Shown: positions 52,885 through 62,017, numbered from the stretch's first letter. The stretch: 64,000 bases of DNA from Acetobacteraceae bacterium H6797 (GCA_015223225.1 JADFCQ010000001.1:1203639-1267638), one strand, 5' to 3'. The notes: generated by a model from the letters alone, not told the origin. Translations and numbers: made by a program.

Positions 52885-54380
52885 GGCGCCTCGGGCGCCG
52901 CGCGGCGGGTGGCGGCGACGGAGGGCAGCACGGGCGGGATGGCCGCGGGCGGCAGGACGCCCACCCCCGGGCGCTTCAAGGGCGCGGGCCGCAGCACCAC
53001 CGCTTCAGGCCTGGACGCTTCAGGTTTGGCACCGTCGGGCTTGGCAGAACCCGCCTTCGCGGACGTCTCCGGCTCCGGCTTGCGCCGCGCCTCGGGGGGG
53101 ATCAGCGCCTCGCGCGTCTCGGCCGATCCGGGCACGCCCACCGGCGGCGGTTCGGCCAGGAAGCGCTCCACCGCATCCTTCACCCCCAGCTCGATCCCCT
53201 CGTCGCTGAAGAAGGAACCGCGGATGAGACAGCGCGCGGCGACAACCCGGCGGAAAGCCTCCACCAGGCCGAAATCGGGCGTTTGGCCCTCGGCCCAGAA
53301 GCGGTCGAGCCCGTCCTGGAAGGTCATGCCCGGCAGGGCGTAGATCGCCCGGCCCAGTGCGACCGTGGGCTTGCCCGCCCAGATGGCCTGGAGCCCGGCG
53401 GTGCTGTTGATGGTGACCACGCCGCGCGAGCCGGTCAGCAGCGGGCCGAAGGGCGCTTCCGGAATCCAATGCACCCGCCCCGCCACGCCATGCGCCCGGG
53501 CGATCCGCCCCGCGATGCGGCCCCAGTTGACCAACCCGTTATCCAGCGGATGGCCCTTCAACGCGAGCTGCGCCTCCTTCGGCGCATGCCGGGCGAAGGA
53601 GCGCACGACCTCGTCGATGGCCTGGGCCATGCCGTCATAGGGGGAGTGGATGCGGATCTGGAAATCGCTCTCCAGCTGCAGCGGGAAGACGTAGAAGGGC
53701 GCCTTGCCGTTCAGCAGCGCCTCGATCCGCCGCTTCGACAGCCAGCCCTGCACCGGCCGCCGCCCCGCCCGGGCGAGCCAGCCGGCATATTCGTGCCAGA
53801 CGTTCAGGCCGCGATGCGTGCGCCAATGGCGGAAGCGCCAGCGGTTGAGCGCATTGGCGATATTGTAGCGCACATCGTCCGAGGCGCGGCGGAGGAAGGA
53901 AGCGCCGAGTTCCGCCGGCAGCGGCAGCGGCTCCATGGCCAGCCCCTCGCGCAGGAAGACCATCGGGTCGCGCGGGAGGGAGGAGAAGCCGTTCGTGCCG
54001 TCGCGCTCGAGGGTGATCCAGCCCGGACGGAGATAACCCTCCTCGAAGACATGCACGGCGATGCCCAGCGCCTGCGCCTCCTTGATCGCGGCGCGGTGCA
54101 GCGGGCGGCAATCGGCGAAGAGGACGAGGTCGGTCACGCCGCGCTCGCGCATCAGGAGCCGGGCATAGGCCGGCCAGTCCTCGAAGGTGCCGCGATAGTC
54201 GATGCCGTTGATATGCGGCCAGAAATGCCGGTCGCCGCCGTTGAAATTCACCTTCCAGACGATCTGCCCCGCCTCGGTCAGCGCCTCGCCGAGCCGGGCG
54301 AAGAAAGGCGTCGCCAGGCCCTGGAGCATGAGGAAGACGCGCGGCCGGGTGGGGCCGTCATCCCGCTTGGTCGCCGTCAT
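52881..54380 (-). CDS. kpsS: Capsule polysaccharide Kdo-transferase KpsS-like
   Basis: KpsS adds the first Kdo to phosphatidylglycerol to start the lipid anchor linker of ABC-exported capsules. The ATG at 54380 overlaps the kpsC stop and gives 499 residues. Recognisable motifs include VFLMLQGLATPFFARLGEAL, NGGDRHFW, VHVFEEGYLRPGWITLERDG and GVVTINSTAGLQAIWAGKPT. A Pro/Ala/Lys-rich tail of about 85 residues (about 415-499) follows the catalytic domain and is absent from E. coli KpsS, which is about 389 residues. The tail is the main oddity. Confidence 0.9.
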   Translation of the reverse strand: MTATKRDDGPTRPRVFLMLQGLATPFFARLGEALTEAGQIVWKVNFNGGDRHFWPHINGIDYRGTFEDWPAYARLLMRERGVTDLVLFADCRPLHRAAIKEAQALGIAVHVFEEGYLRPGWITLERDGTNGFSSLPRDPMVFLREGLAMEPLPLPAELGASFLRRASDDVRYNIANALNRWRFRHWRTHRGLNVWHEYAGWLARAGRRPVQGWLSKRRIEALLNGKAPFYVFPLQLESDFQIRIHSPYDGMAQAIDEVVRSFARHAPKEAQLALKGHPLDNGLVNWGRIAGRIARAHGVAGRVHWIPEAPFGPLLTGSRGVVTINSTAGLQAIWAGKPTVALGRAIYALPGMTFQDGLDRFWAEGQTPDFGLVEAFRRVVAARCLIRGSFFSDEGIELGVKDAVERFLAEPPPVGVPGSAETREALIPPEARRKPEPETSAKAGSAKPDGAKPEASRPEAVVLRPAPLKRPGVGVLPPAAIPPVLPSVAATRRAAPEAP

Positions 54381-56290
54381 GCGCGGCCCGCCAGGCGCGA
54401 GAGGAAGGCGAGCGTGGCCCCTTGCAGCCGGCGCAGACGCGCGGCCTTGCCCGTGCGCCAGGCATTCGGGTCGGCGAGCCGCTCGATGAGGCATTCCGGG
54501 GTGCAGGGCAATTCGGTGACCGGGTCGATATAGCGTGGATAGAGGATCAGGCAGCCAGCCACCAGTTCATCCAACGTCAAACGACGGTGACGGCGGGCTG
54601 GCGGCTCCCGGTCCTCCGTCAAACCCCAGCCCGCGTAGAAGGGCTTGCCATAGGTCACCACCCGGCGGCCGCGCAGCAGCGCCTCGAAGCCCGTCTGGGA
54701 GGTGATGGTATGGACCTCCTCCGCCGCATCGAGCAGCGGGACGATCGGCGCCTCGGGCAGCACCTCATCGGCCAGCCCGGCAAGATCCGCCGCGGCGATA
54801 CGGCCCGGGCGATAGCCGGCCGTGACGTCGGGATGAGGCTTATAGACGATCCAGGCCTCGGGCCGCGCCTCGCGGGCCGCGTGGAGCAGGGCCAGATTGG
54901 TCTTCACCGCACCACCGCCCCAGCGGACGGAGGCATCGTTCTCCACCTGGCCCGGCACGAGCACCACGGGCCTCCCGGCGGGGGCGCGGAGGGCGGGGGC
55001 CTGGCCGGGCATGTTGTATTTGCTGATCCCGAGCCGCACGACCGCCTGGCGCAGCGCCGCCGCGCGGGCGAGCAAGGCGGGGTCGAAGGTGGCGGTGCTC
55101 AGCAGCCGCTCGAGATCGGTCTCGACCCGAGGGTCGTAATAGGGGCCGCTTCTGTCGAGCGCATAGGAGGCACCGGGGAGGAAGCCGGCGCCCAGGCCGG
55201 CCGAGCGGATGAACCCGTCCTCCACATAGAGCGTCTCCACCCCCGCCTCGCGCGCCTGATCCGCGAAGCCCGGCGGCATGCGCGTCGCCCAGGCGGCGAC
55301 CGCGCCGGGCGGCTTCGCCTTGCGCGCGGCGCTCAGCGCGGCGGAGGCCTGGCCGGTGAAGACCGGGCCGCCCTCGGCATGGGCGAAAAGGGCCGCCATG
55401 CGCTCGCGCTTCCAGAACTGCATGCCGAGGCAGACCGCGACGCGGCGGTTCCGCGCCGCCGTCTCGCGCCAGAGGCCGAGCAAGGCCAGCCCCTCGGCCG
55501 CGCCACAGGGCGCCTCGCGGAAAGGGTCGCACCAGCGGCTGGCGGCGAAGAGGCGGCGGAGGGCCGGATGCGGCTCACCGGGCGGGGCGCCGCCGGGGAG
55601 GCTGCCGCGCATCGGCAGGCCGGCCGCGAGCGCGAGCAGCCCGGCCGCTTCCTCCACGGCGTAGAAGCGGGCCGCGAGATCCATCAGCGTCCAGGGCGCG
55701 AGGCGCTGGGCGAGGCGCCGGGTGCCGGGGCGGTCGGGCAGGCAGGGCGCCGCCTCGGCCGGCATGGCGGGCGAGCGGAGGATGAGCACCTCCATCCCCG
55801 CCTCACGCGCCTCGCGAATCGCCAGATCGAGCAAAGCGGTCGCTTCGACAACGCGCCGGGGGTCGCAGGGGTCCACCACCAGGGCGAAGGCACGGCGCGG
55901 CAGGCCGAGGCCGGTATTGCCCGGATCGTCGAGATCGGGCGTGCCGCCGACGCGCCCCTCTTCCATGAGCGCCAGTAGCGGGGCGAGGGAAATGGGCGGC
56001 TCGAAAGGGCCGTCCTCCGCCAGGGCGGCGGCCAGCACGGCCTCGCCACCATCGAGCGGGCCGCGTGCGAGCACGAGGCCCACGGGGCGGGAACGGCCGG
56101 CGAAACGGGGCGGCTGCCAGAAGGACGGATCGGCGACCCAGGCCAGGCCATCATCGAGCCGGCCGTCCACCGCCCGGCCGCGGGCCGGAAAGAAGGCATC
56201 GAGCGAGGCGGCGGGCAGACGGCTGGCGGCGTGCCAAGCGGGCCGGACCGGACTCGGGCCTTCGCGGGTCATCTCCAGCCCCCGATGCAT
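54377..56290 (-). CDS. kpsC: Capsule polysaccharide Kdo-transferase KpsC-like
   Basis: KpsC extends the poly-Kdo linker on the lipid anchor of ABC-exported capsules. The start is uncertain: TTG 56302, ATG 56290 or ATG 56272; I use 56290. In E. coli two transferase modules are present. Here the C-terminal half (about 290-600) has a clear module (VCLGMQFWKRERMAALF, VEDGFIRSAGLGAGF, HTITSQTGFEALLRGRRVVT and GKPFYAGWGLTED). The N-terminal half has only weak remnants (near LDLAARFYAVEEAAGLLALA). One module may be degenerate. It starts the minus arm of the capsule locus. Confidence 0.88.
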   Translation of the reverse strand: MHRGLEMTREGPSPVRPAWHAASRLPAASLDAFFPARGRAVDGRLDDGLAWVADPSFWQPPRFAGRSRPVGLVLARGPLDGGEAVLAAALAEDGPFEPPISLAPLLALMEEGRVGGTPDLDDPGNTGLGLPRRAFALVVDPCDPRRVVEATALLDLAIREAREAGMEVLILRSPAMPAEAAPCLPDRPGTRRLAQRLAPWTLMDLAARFYAVEEAAGLLALAAGLPMRGSLPGGAPPGEPHPALRRLFAASRWCDPFREAPCGAAEGLALLGLWRETAARNRRVAVCLGMQFWKRERMAALFAHAEGGPVFTGQASAALSAARKAKPPGAVAAWATRMPPGFADQAREAGVETLYVEDGFIRSAGLGAGFLPGASYALDRSGPYYDPRVETDLERLLSTATFDPALLARAAALRQAVVRLGISKYNMPGQAPALRAPAGRPVVLVPGQVENDASVRWGGGAVKTNLALLHAAREARPEAWIVYKPHPDVTAGYRPGRIAAADLAGLADEVLPEAPIVPLLDAAEEVHTITSQTGFEALLRGRRVVTYGKPFYAGWGLTEDREPPARRHRRLTLDELVAGCLILYPRYIDPVTELPCTPECLIERLADPNAWRTGKAARLRRLQGATLAFLSRLAGRA

Positions 56291-57149
56291 TGACGTAGCC
56301 AAATCCTCTCATGCGGGCGGTTACAGGCGGGAATGCTCAGCCCGGCCCGATCCATGTGGCTCAGTGTATCAAGTCGATAAACGATGCAATGCAATACGCC
56401 CGGTCACGAAACCGAAGAACAGGCCCAAAAGTAATGATCTGCTAGACCTATCGCGGGGAGTTGAACAGTCGTTGGGTTAACGGCGGGGCGTCCGTCGGCG
56501 CGCCGGCGGCCGGGTGAGCAGATATCGCCCCCACCATGAATGCTTGGTTAAAGCAGGGTTTGCGTCGCCATTACAGCAATAAACCCGCCCCTAAGGGCCG
56601 AGGGCAAGGGCGGCCCGCGCCTGGGTCGAAACGTGATCGTGGCGCTACAGGGCCGAGCGGATTGGCGGCAGCCCTGGCCTCATTCTGGGCCGAGGAGAGG
56701 CGCGGAGAGCGGAACCGAAGACTGAAGCGGAAAAGAAGCCCCCCCCTCGAATTCAGCATCCACGGAGTCGTCTCAGGCTTCAGCCTAAATTAACGATTTC
56801 CCCTATAGTGGATCTCGCCTATCGCGCTGCCCTGCCGGTAACTTCGACCGCGGCGCGGCGCCGCGAAGACCGGCGCGCGCAGGGCGCGACTCACGCCGAC
56901 ACGCTGAAGTTGAGGGCTTCGCATCAATAATAGCACGATATTTACCACCGATCGGCGGATGTATTGCCAAATCGTTACCTTTTATTTGATGATCCGCGAG
57001 ATGATCGTTTAATTATTTCTCTTTCCCTGATAACAAATGCGCGCGCAAGGATAGGCATTTCCAGAATTTTAAAGCTCTTGCATTTTGCTCTAATCATGCG
57101 ATGCGATACACTACTGCGCAGTTCATCAGGGTGTGGAGACCAGCCGGGT
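56291..57149. other. Long intergenic region between the two capsule arms, partly AT-rich
   Basis: 859 bp separate divergent kpsC and the lipoprotein-kpsMTED arm. The stretch from about 56925 to 57120 is clearly richer in A and T than the rest of the window. A short plus frame at 56536-56793 has no family resemblance and is not called. Promoters for both arms must lie here. I see no transposase remnant or tRNA. Confidence 0.6.
57085..57112 (+). promoter_or_regulatory. Candidate sigma-70 promoter of the lipoprotein-kpsMTED operon
   Basis: TTGCTC (57085-57090) and TACACT (57107-57112) are spaced by 16 bases and lie 38 bp before the ATG at 57150. The match is moderate, and the setting in AT-rich DNA helps. 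Confidence 0.4.
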
Positions 57150-57545
57150 ATGCAGCCAGGCGTTAGGAAAGCTTGCATTCGCGCATTGGCGGGCGCGGCT
57201 TTGACACTGTCCCTCACCGGCTGCTCCTACCTGGGCGTCGGCACGGCTTCGGGCGGCCCTCGTGCGACGACCGAGGCTCAGGCCGCGATGGCCCGACCGA
57301 TGGACCCGCTCGCCCGCTTCGCCTCCGAGGCGGCGCCGGGCAGCAGCGGCGCCGTAACGCTCGCCTCCGGGCAGACCGTCTCGGCCTTCCTGCTGCGGAG
57401 CTACAATGCCGCCAGCGGCCGCGAGTGCCGCGAGGTCCAATACGGCCAGGCGTCGGATACGCGCAGCCAGGTCTTCTGCAACAACGGCGTGCAATGGGTC
57501 GCGGCCCGGCCCCTGCTGCGCGGTGGCGCTGTCGCCCGGCCGTGA
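57150..57545 (+). CDS. Small lipoprotein, first gene of the kpsMTED operon
   Basis: The ATG at 57150 gives 131 residues with GGAGA upstream. The signal peptide has lipobox SLTGC near residue 24. The mature part has a low-complexity stretch and then a small domain with three cysteines or so, ending SGRECREVQYGQASDTRSQV, FCNNGVQWVAARPLL. The Y-x-A-A-S-G-R-E-C-R pattern recalls a poorly described family of surface-antigen-like domains. It overlaps kpsM (GTGA), implying a job in capsule export or regulation. No function is claimed. Confidence 0.82.
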   Translation: MQPGVRKACIRALAGAALTLSLTGCSYLGVGTASGGPRATTEAQAAMARPMDPLARFASEAAPGSSGAVTLASGQTVSAFLLRSYNAASGRECREVQYGQASDTRSQVFCNNGVQWVAARPLLRGGAVARP

Positions 57546-58345
57546 GCGCGACCTCGCCTTATCGCCTGACGTTCCTGCAGGCGCTGCGGCTGCAGATCGA
57601 TGTGATCGGCGCGCTCATCATGCGCGAATCCGAGACGCGATACGGCCATCACAGGACTGGCATCATCTGGATGTTCGCCGAGCCTCTCCTGCTCGGCCTC
57701 GCCGTGTCCGTCATCAAAGTCTACATGGGCTACAAGCTGCCGCCAGGCGTGCCGATCCTCATGTACGGCATCATCTGTTATCTGCCCTTCTACATGTTCC
57801 GTGCCCTGATCGGGCGATCGAGCGGCGCGCTACAGGCGAATATGACGCTGCTCTTCCATCGCAACGTCACCCTGCTCGACGTCATGATCGCGCGCTCCAC
57901 GCTGGAGCTGATGTCAATCATCGGCGTGGTCGTCATCATCGAGCTGGCCGCCGGCTTCATGATCGGCCATTGGCCTGCGAAGCCCATGACCCTGATCGCG
58001 GCCCTGCTGCTCATGGCTCTTCTGGGGCATGGGCTCGGCATGATGGTCGCCGCGCTGACGGCCGCCTATGAGGGCATCGAGCGGCTGGTGCATATGTTCA
58101 CCTATCTGATGATGCCGCTTTCCGGCGCGATGTTCATGCTCGAAACCGTCCCGCCCGCATGGCGGGATCTGCTGCTCTGGGTTCCGCTGCCGAATATTCA
58201 CGAGATGGCGCGCGACGGGCAGTTCGGCACCCTGCTCATCCACCATTACGATGTGTCCTATATCGTCTATTGGGTCATCGGCACGAATCTGCTCGGCATG
58301 CTGGCGCTGCGCGCCATTCGCCCCAAGCTCACGGTCTTCGGGTAG
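57542..58345 (+). CDS. kpsM: Capsule ABC transporter permease KpsM
   Basis: KpsM is the inner-membrane channel of the ABC transporter that exports lipid-linked capsule. The GTG at 57542 overlaps the lipoprotein stop and gives 267 residues. Six membrane segments are predicted by eye, with the ABC-2 family segments GALIMRESETRYGHHRTGI, IWMFAEPLLLGLAVSV and a C-terminal LLLWVPLPNIHEMARDGQFG. It is followed by kpsT after 9 bp. Confidence 0.95.
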   Translation: MSATSPYRLTFLQALRLQIDVIGALIMRESETRYGHHRTGIIWMFAEPLLLGLAVSVIKVYMGYKLPPGVPILMYGIICYLPFYMFRALIGRSSGALQANMTLLFHRNVTLLDVMIARSTLELMSIIGVVVIIELAAGFMIGHWPAKPMTLIAALLLMALLGHGLGMMVAALTAAYEGIERLVHMFTYLMMPLSGAMFMLETVPPAWRDLLLWVPLPNIHEMARDGQFGTLLIHHYDVSYIVYWVIGTNLLGMLALRAIRPKLTVFG

Positions 58346-58354
58346 GAGCGGCGC

Positions 58355-59002
58355 ATGATCCAGCTTCAGGACGTCTGGAAGGCCTATCCGCTCCCCAGGG
58401 GCAAGCGGGATGTGCTGCGCGGCATCAATCTCACGGTGAACCGCGGCGATGCGGTGGGCATTCTCGGCCGCAACGGCGCGGGTAAATCCACCCTGCTGCG
58501 TGTCGTCTCGGGCGTGGAGAAGCCCAGCGAAGGCCGCGTCATCCGCGACATGAGCATCTCCTGGCCGCTCGCCACCGGCTATGGCGTGCAGGCGAGCCTG
58601 ACGGGCCTGGCCAATGCGCGCTTCATCGCCCGCATCTACGGCCAGCCGGTGAACCAGACGGTGGATTTCGTCCGCGAGTTCTCCGAGCTCGGCGCCTATC
58701 TCAACATGCCGGTGCGCACCTATTCCGCCGGCATGCACGGCCGCCTGCTCTTCGCGCTGTCGCTCGCGGTCGATTTCGATTGCTACCTGATCGACGAAAG
58801 CACCTCGGCCGGCGATGCCCGCTTCAACGAAAGGGTGAAATCAGCCCTGAAGGAGCGCCTCTCGCGCAGCTCCCTGATCATGGTGTCGCATTTCCCCGAA
58901 CATATCCGCATGTACTGCCGGTCGGCGGCGATCCTCAACCGAGGCACCCTCAAGACATACGAAAATCTCGATGAAGCCATCGCCGCCTACTACGCTCTCT
59001 GA
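58355..59002 (+). CDS. kpsT: Capsule ABC transporter ATP-binding protein KpsT
   Basis: KpsT is the ATPase partner of KpsM. The 215-residue product has Walker A ILGRNGAGKSTLL, a Q-loop region lacking the usual Gln context, a signature-like YSAGMHGRLLFALSLAV, and Walker B DCYLIDESTSAGDARF. KpsT-type ATPases have this divergent signature, with the switch His in SHFPEHIRMYC. It overlaps kpsE by 32 bp. Confidence 0.95.
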   Translation: MIQLQDVWKAYPLPRGKRDVLRGINLTVNRGDAVGILGRNGAGKSTLLRVVSGVEKPSEGRVIRDMSISWPLATGYGVQASLTGLANARFIARIYGQPVNQTVDFVREFSELGAYLNMPVRTYSAGMHGRLLFALSLAVDFDCYLIDESTSAGDARFNERVKSALKERLSRSSLIMVSHFPEHIRMYCRSAAILNRGTLKTYENLDEAIAAYYAL

Positions 59003-60188
59003 CGTCCAGCTCACCGGGCTGCGCAGCCGGATGCCGATGCCGGCACCGGAGCGCCCGCAGAACCGGCTCGTCGTCGCGCTCCGCCGCCGGCGCGCCTTCC
59101 TGCTTGCCGTGGTCGTGCCGCTGATCATGCTGGGCATCGTTCTCTTCGGCGTGGTCTCGGACCAGTATGTGGTCGAATCGCGCTTCGCGGTGATCAACAG
59201 CACCGGCTCCACGGGCGGCAATGGCTCGCAATCCGAGAGCAAGGGCGGCACGGCCCTCGCCGAGGCGCTGGCGGTGCGCGACTATCTGAACTCGCTCGAT
59301 GGCATGGAGACGCTCCGCAAGACGGTCAATGTCGTCTCCATGTGGCGCGTGCCCGAGGCGGACTGGATCACCAAGCTCAGGAACCCCGATCCTCCGCTCG
59401 AGAAGCTTTTCAGCTATTACGGCTGGATGGTGGAGGTGACGCTGGACCAGACCTCGGGCCTCGGCGTCATCCGGGTGCAGTCCTATCGCCCCGAGGACGC
59501 GATGCAGATCAACGAGCGGCTGCTCCAGATGGCCGAGCAGATGGTCAACCGCCTCTCGCTCCGCGCCCGTGACGACGCGCTGGCCGTTGCCCGCAACGAG
59601 GTGAAGATCGCCGAGGAGCGCGTGCGCGCCGCGCAGGACGCGATGGTGAAGTTCCAGCAATCCGAGGAATCGGTCGATCCGACGGCGACGGCGACCATCG
59701 GCCAGACCTCGATCGGCCGTCTCGAATCGAGCCTGACCGATACGCGCGCGCAGTTGCAGGAACAGCTCCGCTACATGCGGCCGGACAATCCCCAGGTGAT
59801 GATGTCGCGCAACCGCATCGCCGCCCTGGAGGCGCAGATCGCACAGGAACGCGCCGCGATCACGCAGAACCAGTCCCAGCTGCGCGAGCAGGGCGCCTAT
59901 CGCGGCAACCAGAACCTGCCGGCGCAGCTCGCCACCTTCCAGCGGCTGCAGCTGGAGCAGACCTTCGCTTCCAAGCAGCTCGACTCGGCCACGACCTCGC
60001 TCGAACAGGCGCGCGTCGACGCCGCGCGCCAGCAACTCTTCCTGGCGCGGGTGGTTCAGCCGGTCCTGGCGGAATATCCGATGGAGCCGCGCCGGCTCTT
60101 CATTCTCCTCAGCGCCGGCCTGGTGCTGATCGTTCTCTTCGGGCTGAGCTGGCTCATCGTCGCGGGGGTGCGCGAACATGGTAACTGA
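58971..60188 (+). CDS. kpsE: Capsule export inner-membrane protein KpsE-like (PCP family)
   Basis: KpsE-type polysaccharide co-polymerases bridge the inner and outer membrane export parts. The 405-residue product has membrane segments near 45-65 (FLLAVVVPLIMLGIVLFGVV) and 380-400 (LFILLSAGLVLIVLFGLSWL) flanking a long periplasmic coiled coil (about 180-340). The start at 58971 overlaps kpsT; an ATG at 59031 is possible. It overlaps kpsD by 11 bp. Confidence 0.92.
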   Translation: MKPSPPTTLSDVQLTGLRSRMPMPAPERPQNRLVVALRRRRAFLLAVVVPLIMLGIVLFGVVSDQYVVESRFAVINSTGSTGGNGSQSESKGGTALAEALAVRDYLNSLDGMETLRKTVNVVSMWRVPEADWITKLRNPDPPLEKLFSYYGWMVEVTLDQTSGLGVIRVQSYRPEDAMQINERLLQMAEQMVNRLSLRARDDALAVARNEVKIAEERVRAAQDAMVKFQQSEESVDPTATATIGQTSIGRLESSLTDTRAQLQEQLRYMRPDNPQVMMSRNRIAALEAQIAQERAAITQNQSQLREQGAYRGNQNLPAQLATFQRLQLEQTFASKQLDSATTSLEQARVDAARQQLFLARVVQPVLAEYPMEPRRLFILLSAGLVLIVLFGLSWLIVAGVREHGN

Positions 60189-61977
60189 TCGGCGCTTTAT
60201 CCGGCTTGGCCTCGCGGCGCTGCTGCTCCACGGCCTGGCCAGCCAGACGCCTGCCCTGGCGCAGGGCTCGATGCCCCAGCAGAACCAAGCAATCTCCTCC
60301 GGCCAGGGCGGCGGCCAGCAGGGGCAGGGCTCGAATTCCAGCCAGGGTGGCGTCGGCATGGCCGTCCTGCCCAACCTGCTCCCGGCCGACAGCACGCTCA
60401 ACCGCCAGGGCTCCACGACCCAGGCCGAGGGCGGCCCCATGGCCACCGGCCCGCTGGGCGATTTCGCCCGCCCGCCCGGCCCCGCCACGGCCGTCTTCGG
60501 TGCCGCGCTCTTCACCCGCATGGCCAGTTCCGGCCCGGTCGCGCCCAATCCGAACTACCTGATCGTCCCCGGCGACAATATCAGCATCAAGGTCTGGGGC
60601 GCGGTCGAGAGCGAGGTGACGGCCAGCGTCGACGGCCAGGGCAATATCTTCCTCCCCGGCATCGGCCCCGTGCATATCGCCGGCACCCGCTCGGGCGATC
60701 TGCAGGCCGCCGTCGAATCCCAGGTGCGCCGCATCTATACGCAGCAGGTGCAGGTCTATGCCGTGCTGTTGACGACCAATCAGGTCGGCGTCTTCGTCAC
60801 CGGCTTCGTCCGCACGCCGGGCCGCTACCTCGGCACCTCGACCGACTCGATCATCGACTATCTCTCGATGGCCGGCGGCGTGGACCCGGCGCGCGGCTCC
60901 TATCGCGAGATCAGCCTCAATCGCGGCGGGCGCGAGGTCGCGAAGGTCGATCTCTATGACTTCCTCATCCGCGGCCGCCTGCCAAGCATCCAGTTCCAGG
61001 CGGGCGATACCATCGTCGTCGCCAAGCAGCGCGCGCTGATCAGCGCCGATGGCGCGGTGCGCAACAACTTCCTCTTCGAGATGCCCTCCTCCGGTCGCGT
61101 CATGTCCGGGCGGGAGTTGATCGACCTGTCTGGCCCGCTGCCCTCAGCCACCAATGCCGTGCTGCGCGGCACGCGCAACGGCCAGCCCTGGTCGCGCTAC
61201 GCCAATGTCGCCGAGCTGCGCACCCTGTCGCTGCAGGACCAGGACACGGTGACCTTCATCACCGATGCCCCTGCGCCGACGGTGCGCGTCAGCATCGAGG
61301 GCAGCCGCATCGGCCCCTCCGTGCTCGTCGCCGATCGCGACATGGGCCTGTGCCAGCTGCTCGACTATGTGGCGGTGGACCCGGCTTTGGCCGATACCGG
61401 CTCGGTCTATATCCTGCGCCCCTCCCTGGCCGCCCAGCAGACGCGCTCGATCAACGAGGCGCTGGACCGGCTGGAGCGCCAGCTCTTCAACGCCACCAGC
61501 CCGACCACGGGCGTCGCGCAGATCCGCGCGAGCGAGGCGCAGCTCGTCTCCAGCTATATCCAGCGCACCCGCCGCATCCAGCCGGAAGGCCGCCTGGTCG
61601 TCTCCGACGATCGTGGCCGCTGCGCGGATGTGCGCCTGACGGAAGGCGATACCATCGTCATTCCCGAAAAGAGCGACACGGTGCTGGTCTCGGGCGAGGT
61701 CATCTCGCCGCAGGCGGTAGTCTGGCGCCCTGGTCTGACGCTCGACCAATATGTCGAGGCGGCGGGCGGCTATACGCAGCGCGGCAGCTCCTCGGGCGTG
61801 ATGATCCGCCGCCCGAGCGGCCAGGTCATCCTCGATGGCCGCGCCTCGCAGGTTCGCCGGGGCGACGAGCTGATCATCCTGCCCGAGCTCGAGGGCAAGT
61901 ATTTCCAGCTCACGAGCGATCTGCTCTCGCTCATCTACCAGACGGCGCTGTCGGCCCGCACGCTGAACAGCTTCTGA
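60178..61977 (+). CDS. kpsD: Capsule export outer-membrane protein KpsD-like
   Basis: KpsD is the outer-membrane/periplasmic OPX component. The 599-residue product has a signal peptide (ALLLHGLASQTPALA). A Gln/Gly-rich segment leads to a poly_export domain (about 125-205, NYLIVPGDNISIKVWGAVES). SLBB domains then have QVGVFVTGFVRTPGRYLGTS, DTVLVSGEVISPQAVVW and LDQYVEAAGGYTQRGS. No lipobox is seen, unlike Wza. It is the last gene of the arm and is followed by a hairpin. Confidence 0.93.
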   Translation: MVTDRRFIRLGLAALLLHGLASQTPALAQGSMPQQNQAISSGQGGGQQGQGSNSSQGGVGMAVLPNLLPADSTLNRQGSTTQAEGGPMATGPLGDFARPPGPATAVFGAALFTRMASSGPVAPNPNYLIVPGDNISIKVWGAVESEVTASVDGQGNIFLPGIGPVHIAGTRSGDLQAAVESQVRRIYTQQVQVYAVLLTTNQVGVFVTGFVRTPGRYLGTSTDSIIDYLSMAGGVDPARGSYREISLNRGGREVAKVDLYDFLIRGRLPSIQFQAGDTIVVAKQRALISADGAVRNNFLFEMPSSGRVMSGRELIDLSGPLPSATNAVLRGTRNGQPWSRYANVAELRTLSLQDQDTVTFITDAPAPTVRVSIEGSRIGPSVLVADRDMGLCQLLDYVAVDPALADTGSVYILRPSLAAQQTRSINEALDRLERQLFNATSPTTGVAQIRASEAQLVSSYIQRTRRIQPEGRLVVSDDRGRCADVRLTEGDTIVIPEKSDTVLVSGEVISPQAVVWRPGLTLDQYVEAAGGYTQRGSSSGVMIRRPSGQVILDGRASQVRRGDELIILPELEGKYFQLTSDLLSLIYQTALSARTLNSF

Positions 61978-61982
61978 CGGCA

Positions 61983-62017
61983 GGGGCGCCCCGAAAACGG
62001 GCGCCCCCGCTCCTTCT
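61983..62017 (+). terminator. Probable terminator after kpsD
   Basis: GGGGCGCCC (61983-61991) pairs with GGGCGCCCC (61999-62007) around CGAAAAC, followed by a T-rich but not uniform stretch (CGCTCCTTCT). It lies 6 bp after the kpsD stop. Confidence 0.65.

Noticed and set aside
56536..56793. 85-codon plus-strand frame between the capsule arms
   Set aside because: No ribosome-binding site, no family resemblance, basic low-complexity composition.
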